From Spirochaetia bacterium (GTDB taxonomy: Bacteria; Spirochaetota; Spirochaetia; Treponematales; Breznakiellaceae), in NCBI GenBank assembly GCA_025997675.1, contig BNUX01000010.1, forward strand, positions 1 through 53,377: a DNA stretch of 53,377 bases, read 5' to 3'. The translations under genes were made by a program, and so were the position numbers. The notes below the pieces were generated by a model. It searched no databases. It saw only the letters and a list, made by a program, of their open reading frames with translations, and had not been told where the DNA came from. The first letter of the stretch is position 1. Every line of letters begins with the position of its first letter. Shown piece by piece: positions 24,289-32,964 of the stretch.

Positions 24289-25034
24289 TCCGTATCCTCC
24301 GGACCACATTGATCCCCCGGTATGCTTTCTCCGTGGATAATGCGGGCAACCCCGGCAATATCCGCTTCGGTGCGGTGCTGGACGATGCCGTATTCAGCCC
24401 CCGTTTCCCGGCGCCCCATGCAGAGAACCCGGTCGGTCAGGGCGGACACAAAGCCCGTGTCGTGGGTCACAATGAGGATCGTGGTGGCGCCCTTGAGCTT
24501 GCCCAGGGTGATAAAGAGCCGCTCCTCGCTTTCCCGGTCCATGTTGGCGGTGGGCTCGTCCAGGATGAGGATTAGAGGCTGCACCGCCAGGGCACGGGCT
24601 ACCAGAACCCTTCGCCGCTGCCCCCCGGAAAGCGCCCCGTAGGGCCGGTTCGCCAGATTTGATATTTCCGCCTGGTCCAGGGCCTCGTCCACGGCGGCCT
24701 TGTCGCCGGCGGTGAATCTCCGGGAAAGGGCGGAAAGGCGGCCCATCTTCACCGCCTCCCGTACCGATATGGGGAAGGCCGGGTCGTAGACGGACTGCTG
24801 GGGCACATAGCCTATCCGGCTCCGCTCCCCCTCGATCTTCCCCGAATGGGGCTGCTCCAGGCCCAGGATCAGCTTGAGTACCGTCGTTTTCCCCGAGCCG
24901 TTGGGCCCCACCAGGGCGATGAATTCCCCCTGGTGTATGTGGAAGCCGGCGTTTTCCAGGACCTTGATAGGGCCGTAGGAAAAGGACACCCGGTCGAAAC
25001 GAAGGCTTATCTTCCGGTCTACCGGATGGTTCAC
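24285..25034 (-). CDS. znuC: Zn/Mn ABC importer ATPase
   Basis: The 249-aa ATPase has Walker A GPNGSGKTT, Q-loop YVPQQ, signature LSGGQRRRVLVARAL, Walker B LILDEPTANMD and H-loop VTHD. The arrangement with an ABC-3 permease and a ZnuA-like lipoprotein makes metal uptake the natural reading. Its start overlaps the binding-protein stop by 4 bp. Confidence 0.9.
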   Translation of the reverse strand: MNHPVDRKISLRFDRVSFSYGPIKVLENAGFHIHQGEFIALVGPNGSGKTTVLKLILGLEQPHSGKIEGERSRIGYVPQQSVYDPAFPISVREAVKMGRLSALSRRFTAGDKAAVDEALDQAEISNLANRPYGALSGGQRRRVLVARALAVQPLILILDEPTANMDRESEERLFITLGKLKGATTILIVTHDTGFVSALTDRVLCMGRRETGAEYGIVQHRTEADIAGVARIIHGESIPGDQCGPEDTE

Positions 25035-25930
25035 GGCCCCGCCTCCCCAATGGTTCTTTGTAAGACCTCCCCCATGAACCGGATGTTGGCGAGCCAGTCC
25101 GGGGCCAGGGGGTCCAGGGGAACAAGGACCGCCCCCGCCGCGTCCGCCACTGCCTGGGCGGTGTGGACCGGGAACTGTGCCTGGACAAAGATTGCCTTTG
25201 CCCCTTCCTGTTTTGCCTGCTCTATAAGGCCGGCCAAGAGCCGGGGGGTGGGTTCCTTGCCGCCGGTTTCCACCGCCTCCTGGCGTATGCCGAATTCATC
25301 CAGAAAATAGCCGAAGGCCGGATGGTATACAAAGACTACCCTTCCCCGGAGGGGGGCAAGCTGCTCCCAGAGGAGGGCAAACTCCCTATCCATATCGGCG
25401 GTAAGATCATGGTAGTTTTTCCGGTATAATTCCGCGCTATCGGCATCAATATTGTCAATATTGTCCATATTGATTAATGCTTCCATTATATGGCCCGCCA
25501 TAAGCCGTGCCGGCTCATGCCCCAGCCAGGTGTGCCGGTCAATGGCATCCCCGGGCTCATCCCCGTCATCGTGGGCTTCTATAGTTCTGAACCGTACGCC
25601 GGCGGTTCCGTCAATAATGGTGAGGTTCGGGAAGCCGGCCTCAATCTTTGGCCGGAGGCCTATCTCAAATTCCGTGCCCGACAGGACCCAGACCTTCGCG
25701 GCGGCCAGGTCGGCCATCTGTTTGGGGGTGGGCTCGTAATTGTGGGGTTCCTGGCCGGGGCCGACCAGGGTCATGATGCGGACCCTTTCCCCGGCAATAC
25801 GGGCGGCAAAGTAGCGCTGGGGGAGGATACTCACCACCAGGACGGGACGGTCGTCGATCACGGCGGCATTCTTCCCCCCGCACCCGGCCAGGAGGAGGAG
25901 GATAGGGAGGACCAGGATGCTTCGTTTCAT
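25031..25930 (-). CDS. znuA: Zn/Mn-binding lipoprotein of the ABC importer
   Basis: The 299-aa protein has a lipoprotein signal peptide with lipobox LLLAGC. The metal-site His residues are in GQEPHNYEPTP and DRHTWLGHEPARLMAGH, and a third is in VFVYHPAFGYFLDEF. These match the cluster A-1 metal-binding family. There is no His-rich loop of the kind common in Zn-specific ZnuA, so Mn is possible. It is the first gene of a three-gene operon with overlapping ends. Confidence 0.88.
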   Translation of the reverse strand: MKRSILVLPILLLLAGCGGKNAAVIDDRPVLVVSILPQRYFAARIAGERVRIMTLVGPGQEPHNYEPTPKQMADLAAAKVWVLSGTEFEIGLRPKIEAGFPNLTIIDGTAGVRFRTIEAHDDGDEPGDAIDRHTWLGHEPARLMAGHIMEALINMDNIDNIDADSAELYRKNYHDLTADMDREFALLWEQLAPLRGRVVFVYHPAFGYFLDEFGIRQEAVETGGKEPTPRLLAGLIEQAKQEGAKAIFVQAQFPVHTAQAVADAAGAVLVPLDPLAPDWLANIRFMGEVLQRTIGEAGP

Positions 25931-25938
25931 TGTTCTCT

Positions 25939-25967
25939 ACTTTAATCCGCCTTTGGGTCTTCTTCAA
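25939..25967 (-). promoter_or_regulatory. Promoter of the metal-importer operon
   Basis: TTGAAG (25967-25962), 17-bp spacer, TAAAGT (25944-25939) on the minus strand. No clear Zur-type palindrome was found. Confidence 0.4.
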
Positions 25968-25989
25968 GGCCGGGGTTTGACGGCCCCCC

Positions 25990-26178
25990 CTGTAGGACAT
26001 GCCCGTCAACTTAACGGGCATGCCCGTCAACTTAACGGGCATGCCCTACAACTTAACGGGCATGCCCGACAACTTAACGGGCATGCCCGACAACTTAACG
26101 GGCATGCCCGACAACTTAACGGGCATGCCCGACAACTTAACGGGCATGCCCATCAACTTAACGGGCATGCCCTACAAG
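25990..26178. repeat. 21-bp minisatellite, nine units (array A3)
   Basis: Nine 21-bp units with the palindromic core GGGCATGCCC. The spacer is CAACTTAAC or a close variant, a sister sequence of arrays A1 and A2. It lies between the divergent metal-importer and lipoprotein-peptidase promoters. Several interior units are identical, so expansion is probably recent. One frame stays open and would spell MPDNLTG repeats, but the real start of the next gene is downstream. Confidence 0.95.
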
Positions 26179-26227
26179 TTGACGGGGGCCGCCGGAGAGG
26201 GGGGTGCGTGTTCCGTGTTCCGTGTTC

Positions 26228-26256
26228 TTGCAACTATCCGATACTCGGATTATAAT
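26228..26256 (+). promoter_or_regulatory. Promoter of the first lipoprotein peptidase
   Basis: TTGCAA (26228-26233), 17-bp spacer, perfect TATAAT (26251-26256). The start would be near 26263, so the minisatellite is upstream of the transcript and the open frame through it is not translated. Confidence 0.75.
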
Positions 26257-26277
26257 GAACGCAAAGGGGAAACGCCC

Positions 26278-27690
26278 ATGAAACAGACTATTGACACATT
26301 AGCCCTTATCGCCCTCGTTGCGGTCCTGGCCCTTTCAGGCTGCCCCGGCAATAGTCCCAGTGACCCGCCCCCGGCACCCCCAACACCTGTCCCGAATCTT
26401 CCCACCAGGACCTTCCGGGCTATAAGGACAACGGATAGCTCATGGTATTCGCTTACGGCACAACAACTCGCGGTAGGGACTCATTGTATCGTCTATGCCG
26501 AGACAACAGCCGGCATTACACCGGCAATGGGCGCCGCAGTTGCCGCTAAATATGACACCTATATTCACAACCAGATAACCGGTGCGTTTGGCGACATTGA
26601 TGATGTTGACGGAAACGGCAGGATTATCATTTTGATGCTCGACATAATCGACGGCTATACGGGAAGCGGCGGATTTGTGGCGGGGTATTTCCATCCGATA
26701 CATATGTTTGATACTTCAGTTTATCCCGTCTCTAATAAAGCAGATATGCTCTTCATGGATACATATCCGGGGTTCAATTTCGACAATCCGGCGGTGATGC
26801 AGGATTTTTATTCCAACATAGCCCATGAGTTGCAGCATCTCATCGAGTTTTCCGAGGCATACCTCAAAGACAAACCGGAAAAAGACATTTGGATTAACGA
26901 AGGGCTTTCGCTGGGCGCGGAATATATTTACGGCAATGGCACCGGAAGTCCGGTACAGCAAACAAGCCGGATTAACTACTTTAATATGGCAGGTCCCACA
27001 ATCCCCTACGGCAATAATTTCTTTGTATGGGGTAACAGAGGCGATCCGCTCGCCGATTACGCAACTGCCTACCTCTTTTTCCAGTGGCTCAGGATTCACG
27101 CGAGCAACGACACCGGAATCTACAAGGAAATTGTCGCATCCCCTTACGTCGACTACCGCGCGGTCACCCAAACAGCGAAGAATAGAATTGCTGCGTTAAG
27201 TTTGAGCGGTACCGACGACGCTGCGGATTGGGAAGAAATATTGCGCACATGGTTTGCAGCAAATTATATACAGGCATCTTCTTCCAGTCTTTACGGATAT
27301 AAAAAAGAAAAAATAGCACTCTATAGACATTTGCTCTCCGGCGGCCCCACTACTCCGCTTTACCCTGGTGAAGGTGTGTATAGCGAGATAGGCAGTTCTA
27401 TTTTGCTTTCCGATAGCGGCAACATAAAATATGCCGGTATTAGCGGCGGGACAGTTCGTACAACAGGTCCATATACAGGTACGTTGCTTACGTTTAATGC
27501 CGGCCTGCTCAAAGATAGCGACCCCCCCCCTACAAGCGAACCAGGTACGATTGCTTCCAGTGTCGCAAGTGGCCTGCAAGCATCGGTGCAAATGTCGCTT
27601 AACGGGAATGTTGCACCCGCGATTACAGAGCCCTTGCCCACGAGCTACCCGATTCACGTTCACTTCGGGCCGGGCGGGTTCAGGAAGTGA
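26278..27690 (+). CDS. Lipoprotein metallopeptidase, M30-like
   Basis: The roughly 470-aa protein starts with a lipoprotein signal peptide (LALIALVAVLALSGC). The catalytic zinc motif is HELQH in NIAHELQHLIEF, followed by WINEGLS, the glutamate helix of hyicolysin-like (M30) peptidases. DVDGNGRIIILMLDI is a conserved domain segment. It should be an exported, membrane-anchored protease. The ATG at 26278 has AAGGGG nine bases upstream and a good promoter. A longer frame through the minisatellite is rejected. A paralogue lies at 28140-29879. Confidence 0.85.
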   Translation: MKQTIDTLALIALVAVLALSGCPGNSPSDPPPAPPTPVPNLPTRTFRAIRTTDSSWYSLTAQQLAVGTHCIVYAETTAGITPAMGAAVAAKYDTYIHNQITGAFGDIDDVDGNGRIIILMLDIIDGYTGSGGFVAGYFHPIHMFDTSVYPVSNKADMLFMDTYPGFNFDNPAVMQDFYSNIAHELQHLIEFSEAYLKDKPEKDIWINEGLSLGAEYIYGNGTGSPVQQTSRINYFNMAGPTIPYGNNFFVWGNRGDPLADYATAYLFFQWLRIHASNDTGIYKEIVASPYVDYRAVTQTAKNRIAALSLSGTDDAADWEEILRTWFAANYIQASSSSLYGYKKEKIALYRHLLSGGPTTPLYPGEGVYSEIGSSILLSDSGNIKYAGISGGTVRTTGPYTGTLLTFNAGLLKDSDPPPTSEPGTIASSVASGLQASVQMSLNGNVAPAITEPLPTSYPIHVHFGPGGFRK

Positions 27691-28112
27691 GCGGACTAAG
27701 GCTGCTGGCCTTGGCAGGCTTCACCGCAGGCGTCATCCTGGCGCTGCCTACCCAGGGTTTCTCCCTGGGCAGGCGGGACGCCGGGAAAGCGCCCCGGACA
27801 GAGGCCGCGCCGACGGAGCCGGCCGCCGATGCGGCGCTCTACGAGTCTGCGGTTGGAGGCCGGCGCGTGGAAGTAAGCGGCCGGGTCCGGCTGGTGGGAA
27901 GCGAGCCCTTCCCGGACCTGGTGCTTACCGATACGGAGGAGCATACCTGGTACATCGATTCTGCGGACCGGAAAACCCTTTCCCGCTACGAACAGCAAAC
28001 CGTAACAATCCGGGGCACCGTGGAGCTTAAGGAGATGGTGCTGGCTAACGGCAGAAGCCTCGGCACACGAAGAACCCTCTCCGGCATCACCCTGGTCAGG
28101 GTTGATGAATAG
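27687..28112 (+). CDS. Small exported protein of unknown function
   Basis: The 141-aa product starts at a GTG that overlaps the peptidase stop (GTGA). It has a signal-peptide-like start (LRLLALAGFTAGVILALPTQG). The rest (VEVSGRVRLVGSEPFPDLVLTD, then YEQQTVTIRGTVEL) looks like a small beta-barrel, possibly an OB-type fold. I do not recognise the family. Translational coupling to the peptidase suggests a related role. A remnant of a second copy follows the paralogous peptidase. Confidence 0.65.
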   Translation: MSGLRLLALAGFTAGVILALPTQGFSLGRRDAGKAPRTEAAPTEPAADAALYESAVGGRRVEVSGRVRLVGSEPFPDLVLTDTEEHTWYIDSADRKTLSRYEQQTVTIRGTVELKEMVLANGRSLGTRRTLSGITLVRVDE

Positions 28113-28139
28113 GATAATCTCCCAGGAGGAAACGCCTAC

Positions 28140-29879
28140 TTGAAGTATGCCCTTATCGCCCTCGTTACGGTCCTGGCCCTTTCAGGCTGCCCCGGCAATA
28201 GTCCCAGTGACCCGCCCCCGGAGAACACTACCCCGACCGGACCGAACAACCCGTCCGGACCGGGTCCTGCAGCGAATTATACCTTCTCCTATGACGGAAA
28301 TGGCAGCGATGGCGGCACTGTTCCCGCAGGACCCGCAACATACGCATTTTCGCAGACGGTGACGGTCCTCGGCAACACCGGCAGCCTCGTCAAAACAGGG
28401 AAGGTGTTTGACGGCTGGAATACCAATGCGGCCGGCACCGGTACATGGTACCGTCCGGGCGATACACTCTATTTGAGTGCAGACAAGACGCTATTCGCAT
28501 CCTGGGTGAACACGGACGAAAAACACTTCTGGGCCTCAAGGATAACAGATAGCTCATGGTATTTGCTTACGGCACAACAACTCGCGGAAGGGACTCATTG
28601 TATCGTCTATGCCGATATAACAGCCGGCATTACACCGACAATGGGCGCCGCAGTTGCCGCTAAATATGACACCTATATTCACAACCAGATAACCGATGCG
28701 TTTGGCGACATTGAGGATGTTGACGGAAACGGCAAGGTTATCATTTTGATGCTCGACATAATCGACGGCTATACGGGAAGCGGCGGCTATTCAGCGGGGT
28801 ATTTCCAGGGATATCAGATGTATCAGCGGTCGGTGATAAGGCCCTATTCGAATGAAGCGGATATGCTTTATATGGATACCTATCCGGGGTTCAATCCCGG
28901 CAATCAGCAAAATTTCTATTCCACCATAGCCCATGAGTTACAGCACCTAATTGAATTCTCCCAGCTGGAAGCCAAGAGCAAAGCTGCAAAGGATCTCTGG
29001 ATTAACGAGGGGCTTTCGACCGCTGCGGAATATATCTACGGTACCGGTACCGGCTCTCCGGCACATCAGCAAGCCCGGATTGATTACTTTAATGCTGGGT
29101 TTGCTCCTAATGGAAATCCGAAGACTTCAATCCCCATGGGCAACAACTTCTTTGTTTGGGACGGATACTGGGAGCAGGAATACGGCGATGTGCTTGCCGA
29201 TTACGCTACCGCCTACCTCTTTTTCCAGTGGCTCAGGATTCATGCGAACGACATCGCTATCTACAAGGATATTATCGCATCCCCTTACGGCGACTATAAG
29301 GCGGTAATATTTCCGGCGTCATCCAGAATTGACAGCAGTCTTTCGTCTTGGGGAACATTGCTTCGCAGCTGGCTGTTGGCGAATTATGTTAAGGATGCTG
29401 CGGGGCTTTTGGGATACAAAGGTGAGATTAACACCACAACGTGGCCTTTCCCCCCAGCGTGGCTTAACTTTCCCTCTAGCCAACAAACATATTTGTCACC
29501 GGGTGAAGGCGTGTATAGCACGATAAGCAGTTCTATTTCGCCTTCCAGTGGCGGCAACATAAAATATGCCGGTATTAATAGCGGGACAGTTAGTACAACA
29601 GGTACATATACAGGTACGTTGCTCACGTTTAATGCTAACTCCAATAAGGCGGGGAGCGATGAGATAGGTAAAATTGCAGCCAATGTCGTAAGCGGCCCGT
29701 ACGCTTCGGTACAAATGTCGCTTAACGGGATTGCTGCGTCCGTGATTACCGCGCCCTTGCCCACGAGCTACCCGATAGACGTTCACTTTGGGCCGGATGG
29801 TACGCTGTCGCCGGACAGTCCCCGTGTAGGGACAGGTAGTTCGGGGATATCAGCAAAACCGCTTGGGTTCAGGAAGTGA
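28140..29879 (+). CDS. Lipoprotein metallopeptidase, M30-like, with an InlB-type repeat
   Basis: This 579-aa paralogue has the same lipobox (ALSGC), the same HELQH motif in TIAHELQHLIEF and the WINEGLS glutamate. Between the signal peptide and the peptidase domain it carries an extra segment (about residues 45-125) with YDGNGSDGGTVPAG, GKVFDGWNTNAAG and DKTLFASW, which is an InlB B-repeat (Listeria-Bacteroides type). That repeat suggests binding to a surface or other protein. The start is TTG with AGGAGG upstream, a weaker set-up than in the first copy. Strong nucleotide similarity shows a fairly recent tandem duplication. Confidence 0.83.
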   Translation: MKYALIALVTVLALSGCPGNSPSDPPPENTTPTGPNNPSGPGPAANYTFSYDGNGSDGGTVPAGPATYAFSQTVTVLGNTGSLVKTGKVFDGWNTNAAGTGTWYRPGDTLYLSADKTLFASWVNTDEKHFWASRITDSSWYLLTAQQLAEGTHCIVYADITAGITPTMGAAVAAKYDTYIHNQITDAFGDIEDVDGNGKVIILMLDIIDGYTGSGGYSAGYFQGYQMYQRSVIRPYSNEADMLYMDTYPGFNPGNQQNFYSTIAHELQHLIEFSQLEAKSKAAKDLWINEGLSTAAEYIYGTGTGSPAHQQARIDYFNAGFAPNGNPKTSIPMGNNFFVWDGYWEQEYGDVLADYATAYLFFQWLRIHANDIAIYKDIIASPYGDYKAVIFPASSRIDSSLSSWGTLLRSWLLANYVKDAAGLLGYKGEINTTTWPFPPAWLNFPSSQQTYLSPGEGVYSTISSSISPSSGGNIKYAGINSGTVSTTGTYTGTLLTFNANSNKAGSDEIGKIAANVVSGPYASVQMSLNGIAASVITAPLPTSYPIDVHFGPDGTLSPDSPRVGTGSSGISAKPLGFRK

Positions 29880-29911
29880 GTGGACTAAGGCTGCTCAGGG
29901 TTGGTGAATAG
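29876..29911 (+). pseudogene. Remnant of a second copy of the small exported gene
   Basis: Directly after the second peptidase a GTG overlaps its stop as in the first unit. It spells MSGLRLL, then jumps to the last codons of the gene at 27687-28112 (RVGE) and stops. So the duplicated copy has an internal deletion of about 390 bp. Only 11 codons remain. Confidence 0.7.
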
Positions 29912-29922
29912 GAACCTCTTCA

Positions 29923-30726
29923 TCACCCCAGCAGCATCTCATCATTCGCCAGTTCCCGGTTCTTAATATCCTTAAACCGCTGCACAATATCCCCGGTACT
30001 CAGCTTCGCCTTCTCCGCCGCGTCTATGTCCAGGATAATCTCCCCGCCGTCCATCATCAGGAGCCGGTTGCCCGCCTCCAGGGCATGGGCCATGTTGTGG
30101 GTGATCATCATGACGGTAAGGCGGTAGTCCGCCGCAAAGCGCAGGGTAAGGTCCATGATCATCTCCGCATTCCGGGGGTCCAGGGCGGCGGTGTGCTCGT
30201 CAAGGAGGAGGAGGGCAGGCTTGGACATCACGGTCATGAGCAGGGTGAGGGCCTGACGCTGGCCGCCGGAGAAAAGTTCCACATTATCGTTGAGCCGGTT
30301 CTCCAGGCCCATCCCCAGGGTGCGGAGGTTCTCCCGGAAGTAGTCCCGCATTTTCTGATTGAGGCTAATCCGCAGGCCCTTGTAGCCCTTCTTGTGGCAG
30401 ATCATCATGTTATGTTCCAGGCTCATCTTCCCCGCCGTTCCCAGGAGCGGGTTCTGGAATATCCGTCCAATGTACCGCGCCCGCTTGTATTCCGCCTCCC
30501 GGGTAATATCCCGTTCCGTTTCTTCGTCCCGGACAAGGATCCGTCCCGCCGTGGGCAGGTACGTCCCGGCGATGGCATTGTAGAGGGTAGACTTCCCCGC
30601 CCCGTTAGACCCGATGAGGGTGATAAAGTCCCCGGCCTGCACCGTAAGGCGCACGTTCTTCAAGGCATGGTTTTCGTCCGGCGTCCCCCGGTTAAAGACC
30701 ATGTCCAGGTTTTCAATCCTAACCAC
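29923..30726 (-). CDS. ABC importer ATPase (TrpX-type system)
   Basis: The 267-aa ATPase has Walker A GSNGAGKST, signature FSGGQRQALTLLM, Walker B LLLLDEHTAALD (Glu then His-Thr instead of Pro) and H-loop ITHN. The DEHTAALD variant is typical of the COG1101 ATPase of this transporter class. Its start overlaps the permease stop by 8 bp. It works with the two genes upstream. Confidence 0.85.
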   Translation of the reverse strand: MVRIENLDMVFNRGTPDENHALKNVRLTVQAGDFITLIGSNGAGKSTLYNAIAGTYLPTAGRILVRDEETERDITREAEYKRARYIGRIFQNPLLGTAGKMSLEHNMMICHKKGYKGLRISLNQKMRDYFRENLRTLGMGLENRLNDNVELFSGGQRQALTLLMTVMSKPALLLLDEHTAALDPRNAEMIMDLTLRFAADYRLTVMMITHNMAHALEAGNRLLMMDGGEIILDIDAAEKAKLSTGDIVQRFKDIKNRELANDEMLLG

Positions 30727-31573
30727 GGCGGAAGCCCCGTTGGGAAATGATGATGCAGAGGATGATGAGCAGCCCGGTGATCAGTTTAAGATCATTGGCG
30801 GTCATGTGGATGTAGTAGCCGTAGTTCCGGGCGAGGTACATCAGGGCCCGGTATAAAACTGAGCCCAGTATGACCCGCAAGGTGAGCGCACTGATACGGT
30901 TTGACCGGATAAGGAATTCCCCTATCATCAGTGATGCTAAGCCCGACACGATCATGCCGCTTCCCAGCCCCACATCGGCGAAGCCCTGGTACATGGCGGC
31001 GAAGGAGCCGGAGACTGCCACCATGCCGTTTGCCAGGCAGATACCGCATATCTTGAGCACATCCGGGTTCATGCCCTGGGAGATGACCAGCTGGGGATTG
31101 GCCCCCAATGCGCCCACGGAGAGGCCGAAGTCGGTGGTGAAGAAGAGGTCCAGCAATGCCTTGATGAGGAACACTACCAGTGCGCAGAGGATTACCTGGG
31201 CGATACCCGGCGGTACGAAGGTAAAGAGGGTCGGGACCCGGAGGAGGGACAGGTTTGCCCTGCCGCCCATGACCCGCAGATTTACTGAATAGAGCATGGT
31301 CATGGTGAGTATCCCCGAAAGCAGGTCGGGGATCTTAAGCCGGGTATGGATGAGGGCGGTAATCAGCCCCGCCACTGCGCCCCCCAAGAAGGCAATGGCA
31401 ATGGCGGCTGCCGGCGGTACGCCCTTGATGAGCATCACCGCCATGACAGCCGCCCCCAGGGGGAAGGACCCGTCAACGGTCATATCCGCGAAGTTCAGCA
31501 CCCGGAAGGTAAGGAACACCCCCAGAACCATGATGCCGTAAATGAATCCTTCAATAAGAATGCCCTCAAGCAT
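30719..31573 (-). CDS. ABC importer permease (COG4120 type)
   Basis: The 284-aa membrane protein belongs to the branched-chain/simple-sugar permease superfamily and has about eight hydrophobic segments. It contains GVFLTFRVLNFADMTVDGSF near the N-terminus, a conserved signature of COG4120. It lies 19 bp after the binding-protein gene and overlaps the ATPase gene. With these it is a TrpXYZ-like importer, often assigned to tryptophan or tyrosine. Confidence 0.85.
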   Translation of the reverse strand: MLEGILIEGFIYGIMVLGVFLTFRVLNFADMTVDGSFPLGAAVMAVMLIKGVPPAAAIAIAFLGGAVAGLITALIHTRLKIPDLLSGILTMTMLYSVNLRVMGGRANLSLLRVPTLFTFVPPGIAQVILCALVVFLIKALLDLFFTTDFGLSVGALGANPQLVISQGMNPDVLKICGICLANGMVAVSGSFAAMYQGFADVGLGSGMIVSGLASLMIGEFLIRSNRISALTLRVILGSVLYRALMYLARNYGYYIHMTANDLKLITGLLIILCIIISQRGFRRG

Positions 31574-31592
31574 TCAGCCCCCCCATGCTGCT

Positions 31593-32576
31593 TTACTTTG
31601 TAGTAAGCTTGCCGTTTTCGAAAACATAGTTCGCCTGGCTAAGGTACTGCGCAGGAATAGTGACGCCGCAGTTCTTCGCTTCATCCAGGTCAAAGAACAG
31701 GTCCGATTCAGAGGGTTCGGTGAGGAACTTGACCGGAATATCCGCCGGCTTCTTCCCCTGGAGAATATCCGCGACAATATGGCCGGTGGCCAACCCGGCC
31801 TTGTAATAGTTGAACCCCGAGGCGATCATGGCGCCCCCCCCCAGCACCCCGGTCACGTCCCCGGAGAAGATAGGTTTCTTCGCGGCGCTGAAGACCTGGA
31901 TAAGGGCGGGCAGGGCCGAGAACACCGTATTGTCCGTGGTCAGGTAAATCCCGTCCACCCGGTTGACGATAGCCTCCGCCGCCTGCCGCAGTTCCGCAGA
32001 AGTACTGATGGCCTGGCTAACCAGGGTCAGCCCATTAGCCTTGGCGGCATCCTCCACCAACGCCAGGGAGGAAATGGAGTTCGCCTCGGAACTGGTGTAG
32101 ATATAGCCCAGGGTTTTAATCTTGGCAATCTCCTTAAAGAGGGCGATGTGGGCCCCCGAGTCAAGGTAATCCGAAAGGCCCGTCACGTTCCCCTCGCCAT
32201 GTGCCAGGGTAGTAACCAGGTTCGCCGCCACCGGGTCGGTTACCACCGAGAACACCACCGGCGTATCCTTGAGGGTAGTAGCCAGGGACACCGCAACCGG
32301 GGTGGCAATCCCCACCGCCACCGCAACCTTGTCACTCTTGAACTTGTTGGCGATCTGAGCGGCGGTATTCACATCCCCGTTGGCATTCTGAAGGTCGATA
32401 TCCGCGTCGATCCCCCGTGCCGCAAGGGCGTCCACAATACCCCGCTCGCAGGCATCCAGGGCATCGTGCTGAACAATCTTCGCTATCCCGATGCGGACCT
32501 TTCCGTTTTTGCTACAGCCCGTCACCAGCAGCAGCGCCGCAAGACACACAACTGCAACCGTAATAATCTTTCTCAT
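31593..32576 (-). CDS. ABC importer substrate-binding lipoprotein (TrpX-like)
   Basis: The 327-aa protein has a lipoprotein signal (LAALLLVTGC) and the ABC_sub_bind pattern: IGIAKIVQHDALDACERG, then ANGDVNTAAQIANKF and VFSVVTDPVAANLV. Relatives bind aromatic amino acids or nucleobase-like ligands, and the ligand is not certain. AAGGAGG lies ten bases before the ATG. The nearby hydrogenase system needs tyrosine (HydG substrate), but that is only a thought. Confidence 0.85.
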   Translation of the reverse strand: MRKIITVAVVCLAALLLVTGCSKNGKVRIGIAKIVQHDALDACERGIVDALAARGIDADIDLQNANGDVNTAAQIANKFKSDKVAVAVGIATPVAVSLATTLKDTPVVFSVVTDPVAANLVTTLAHGEGNVTGLSDYLDSGAHIALFKEIAKIKTLGYIYTSSEANSISSLALVEDAAKANGLTLVSQAISTSAELRQAAEAIVNRVDGIYLTTDNTVFSALPALIQVFSAAKKPIFSGDVTGVLGGGAMIASGFNYYKAGLATGHIVADILQGKKPADIPVKFLTEPSESDLFFDLDEAKNCGVTIPAQYLSQANYVFENGKLTTK

Positions 32577-32630
32577 TGATGAAATTCCTCCTTAGGGATT
32601 GATGTTTCTTTTATTAGAAACGACCCTATC

Positions 32631-32659
32631 AGGGTATAAATCAGGCTATCCAATGTCAA
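32631..32659 (-). promoter_or_regulatory. Promoter of the TrpX-like importer operon
   Basis: TTGACA (32659-32654), 17-bp spacer, TACCCT (32636-32631). A small hairpin GTTTC/GAAAC follows in the leader. No T-box sequence is seen. Confidence 0.5.
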
Positions 32660-32964
32660 GCCTACGCGAAAATATCGAGACAAAAACCACATTTCCCCCC
32701 GAAAATACAAGACTATCCCTGGCTCCCCTTTGATACTTACCGCAGAGGTTAAGAAATGGTAAAAGGGGCGTGGATAATTAATCTTCATACCAAGCGCTGC
32801 AAAAACTGGGTTAACGGCATTGAGGTGAGTTTCCATTTTGATGAGAATGGGCGGCTGATGGGCAGACTTATGCCCTTGCCGGGGGAATTATGCAAAAAAA
32901 TATCCCCGAGGCAGGAGCGGGTGGCCTATATATACCGCATGTGGCGACGGGCAATCGTTGTTTT
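32660..32964. other. Intergenic stretch with at most a doubtful small gene
   Basis: About 300 bp between the importer promoter and the tatD stop. An ATG at 32756 opens a plus-strand frame of about 70 codons before it enters the antisense of tatD. No family match is recognised, there is no clear ribosome site, and the second half is plainly antisense. It may be a decayed gene or chance. Confidence 0.3.

Noticed and set aside
25990..26178. CRISPR-like array
   Set aside because: Units are contiguous 21-mers without variable spacers and no cas genes are present.
25999..26277. Heptapeptide-repeat extension (MPVNLTG-like) of the first lipoprotein peptidase
   Set aside because: The lipoprotein signal peptide at 26278 would end up internal, and a good promoter lies between the array and 26278. 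The frame is open only because the unit is 21 bp.
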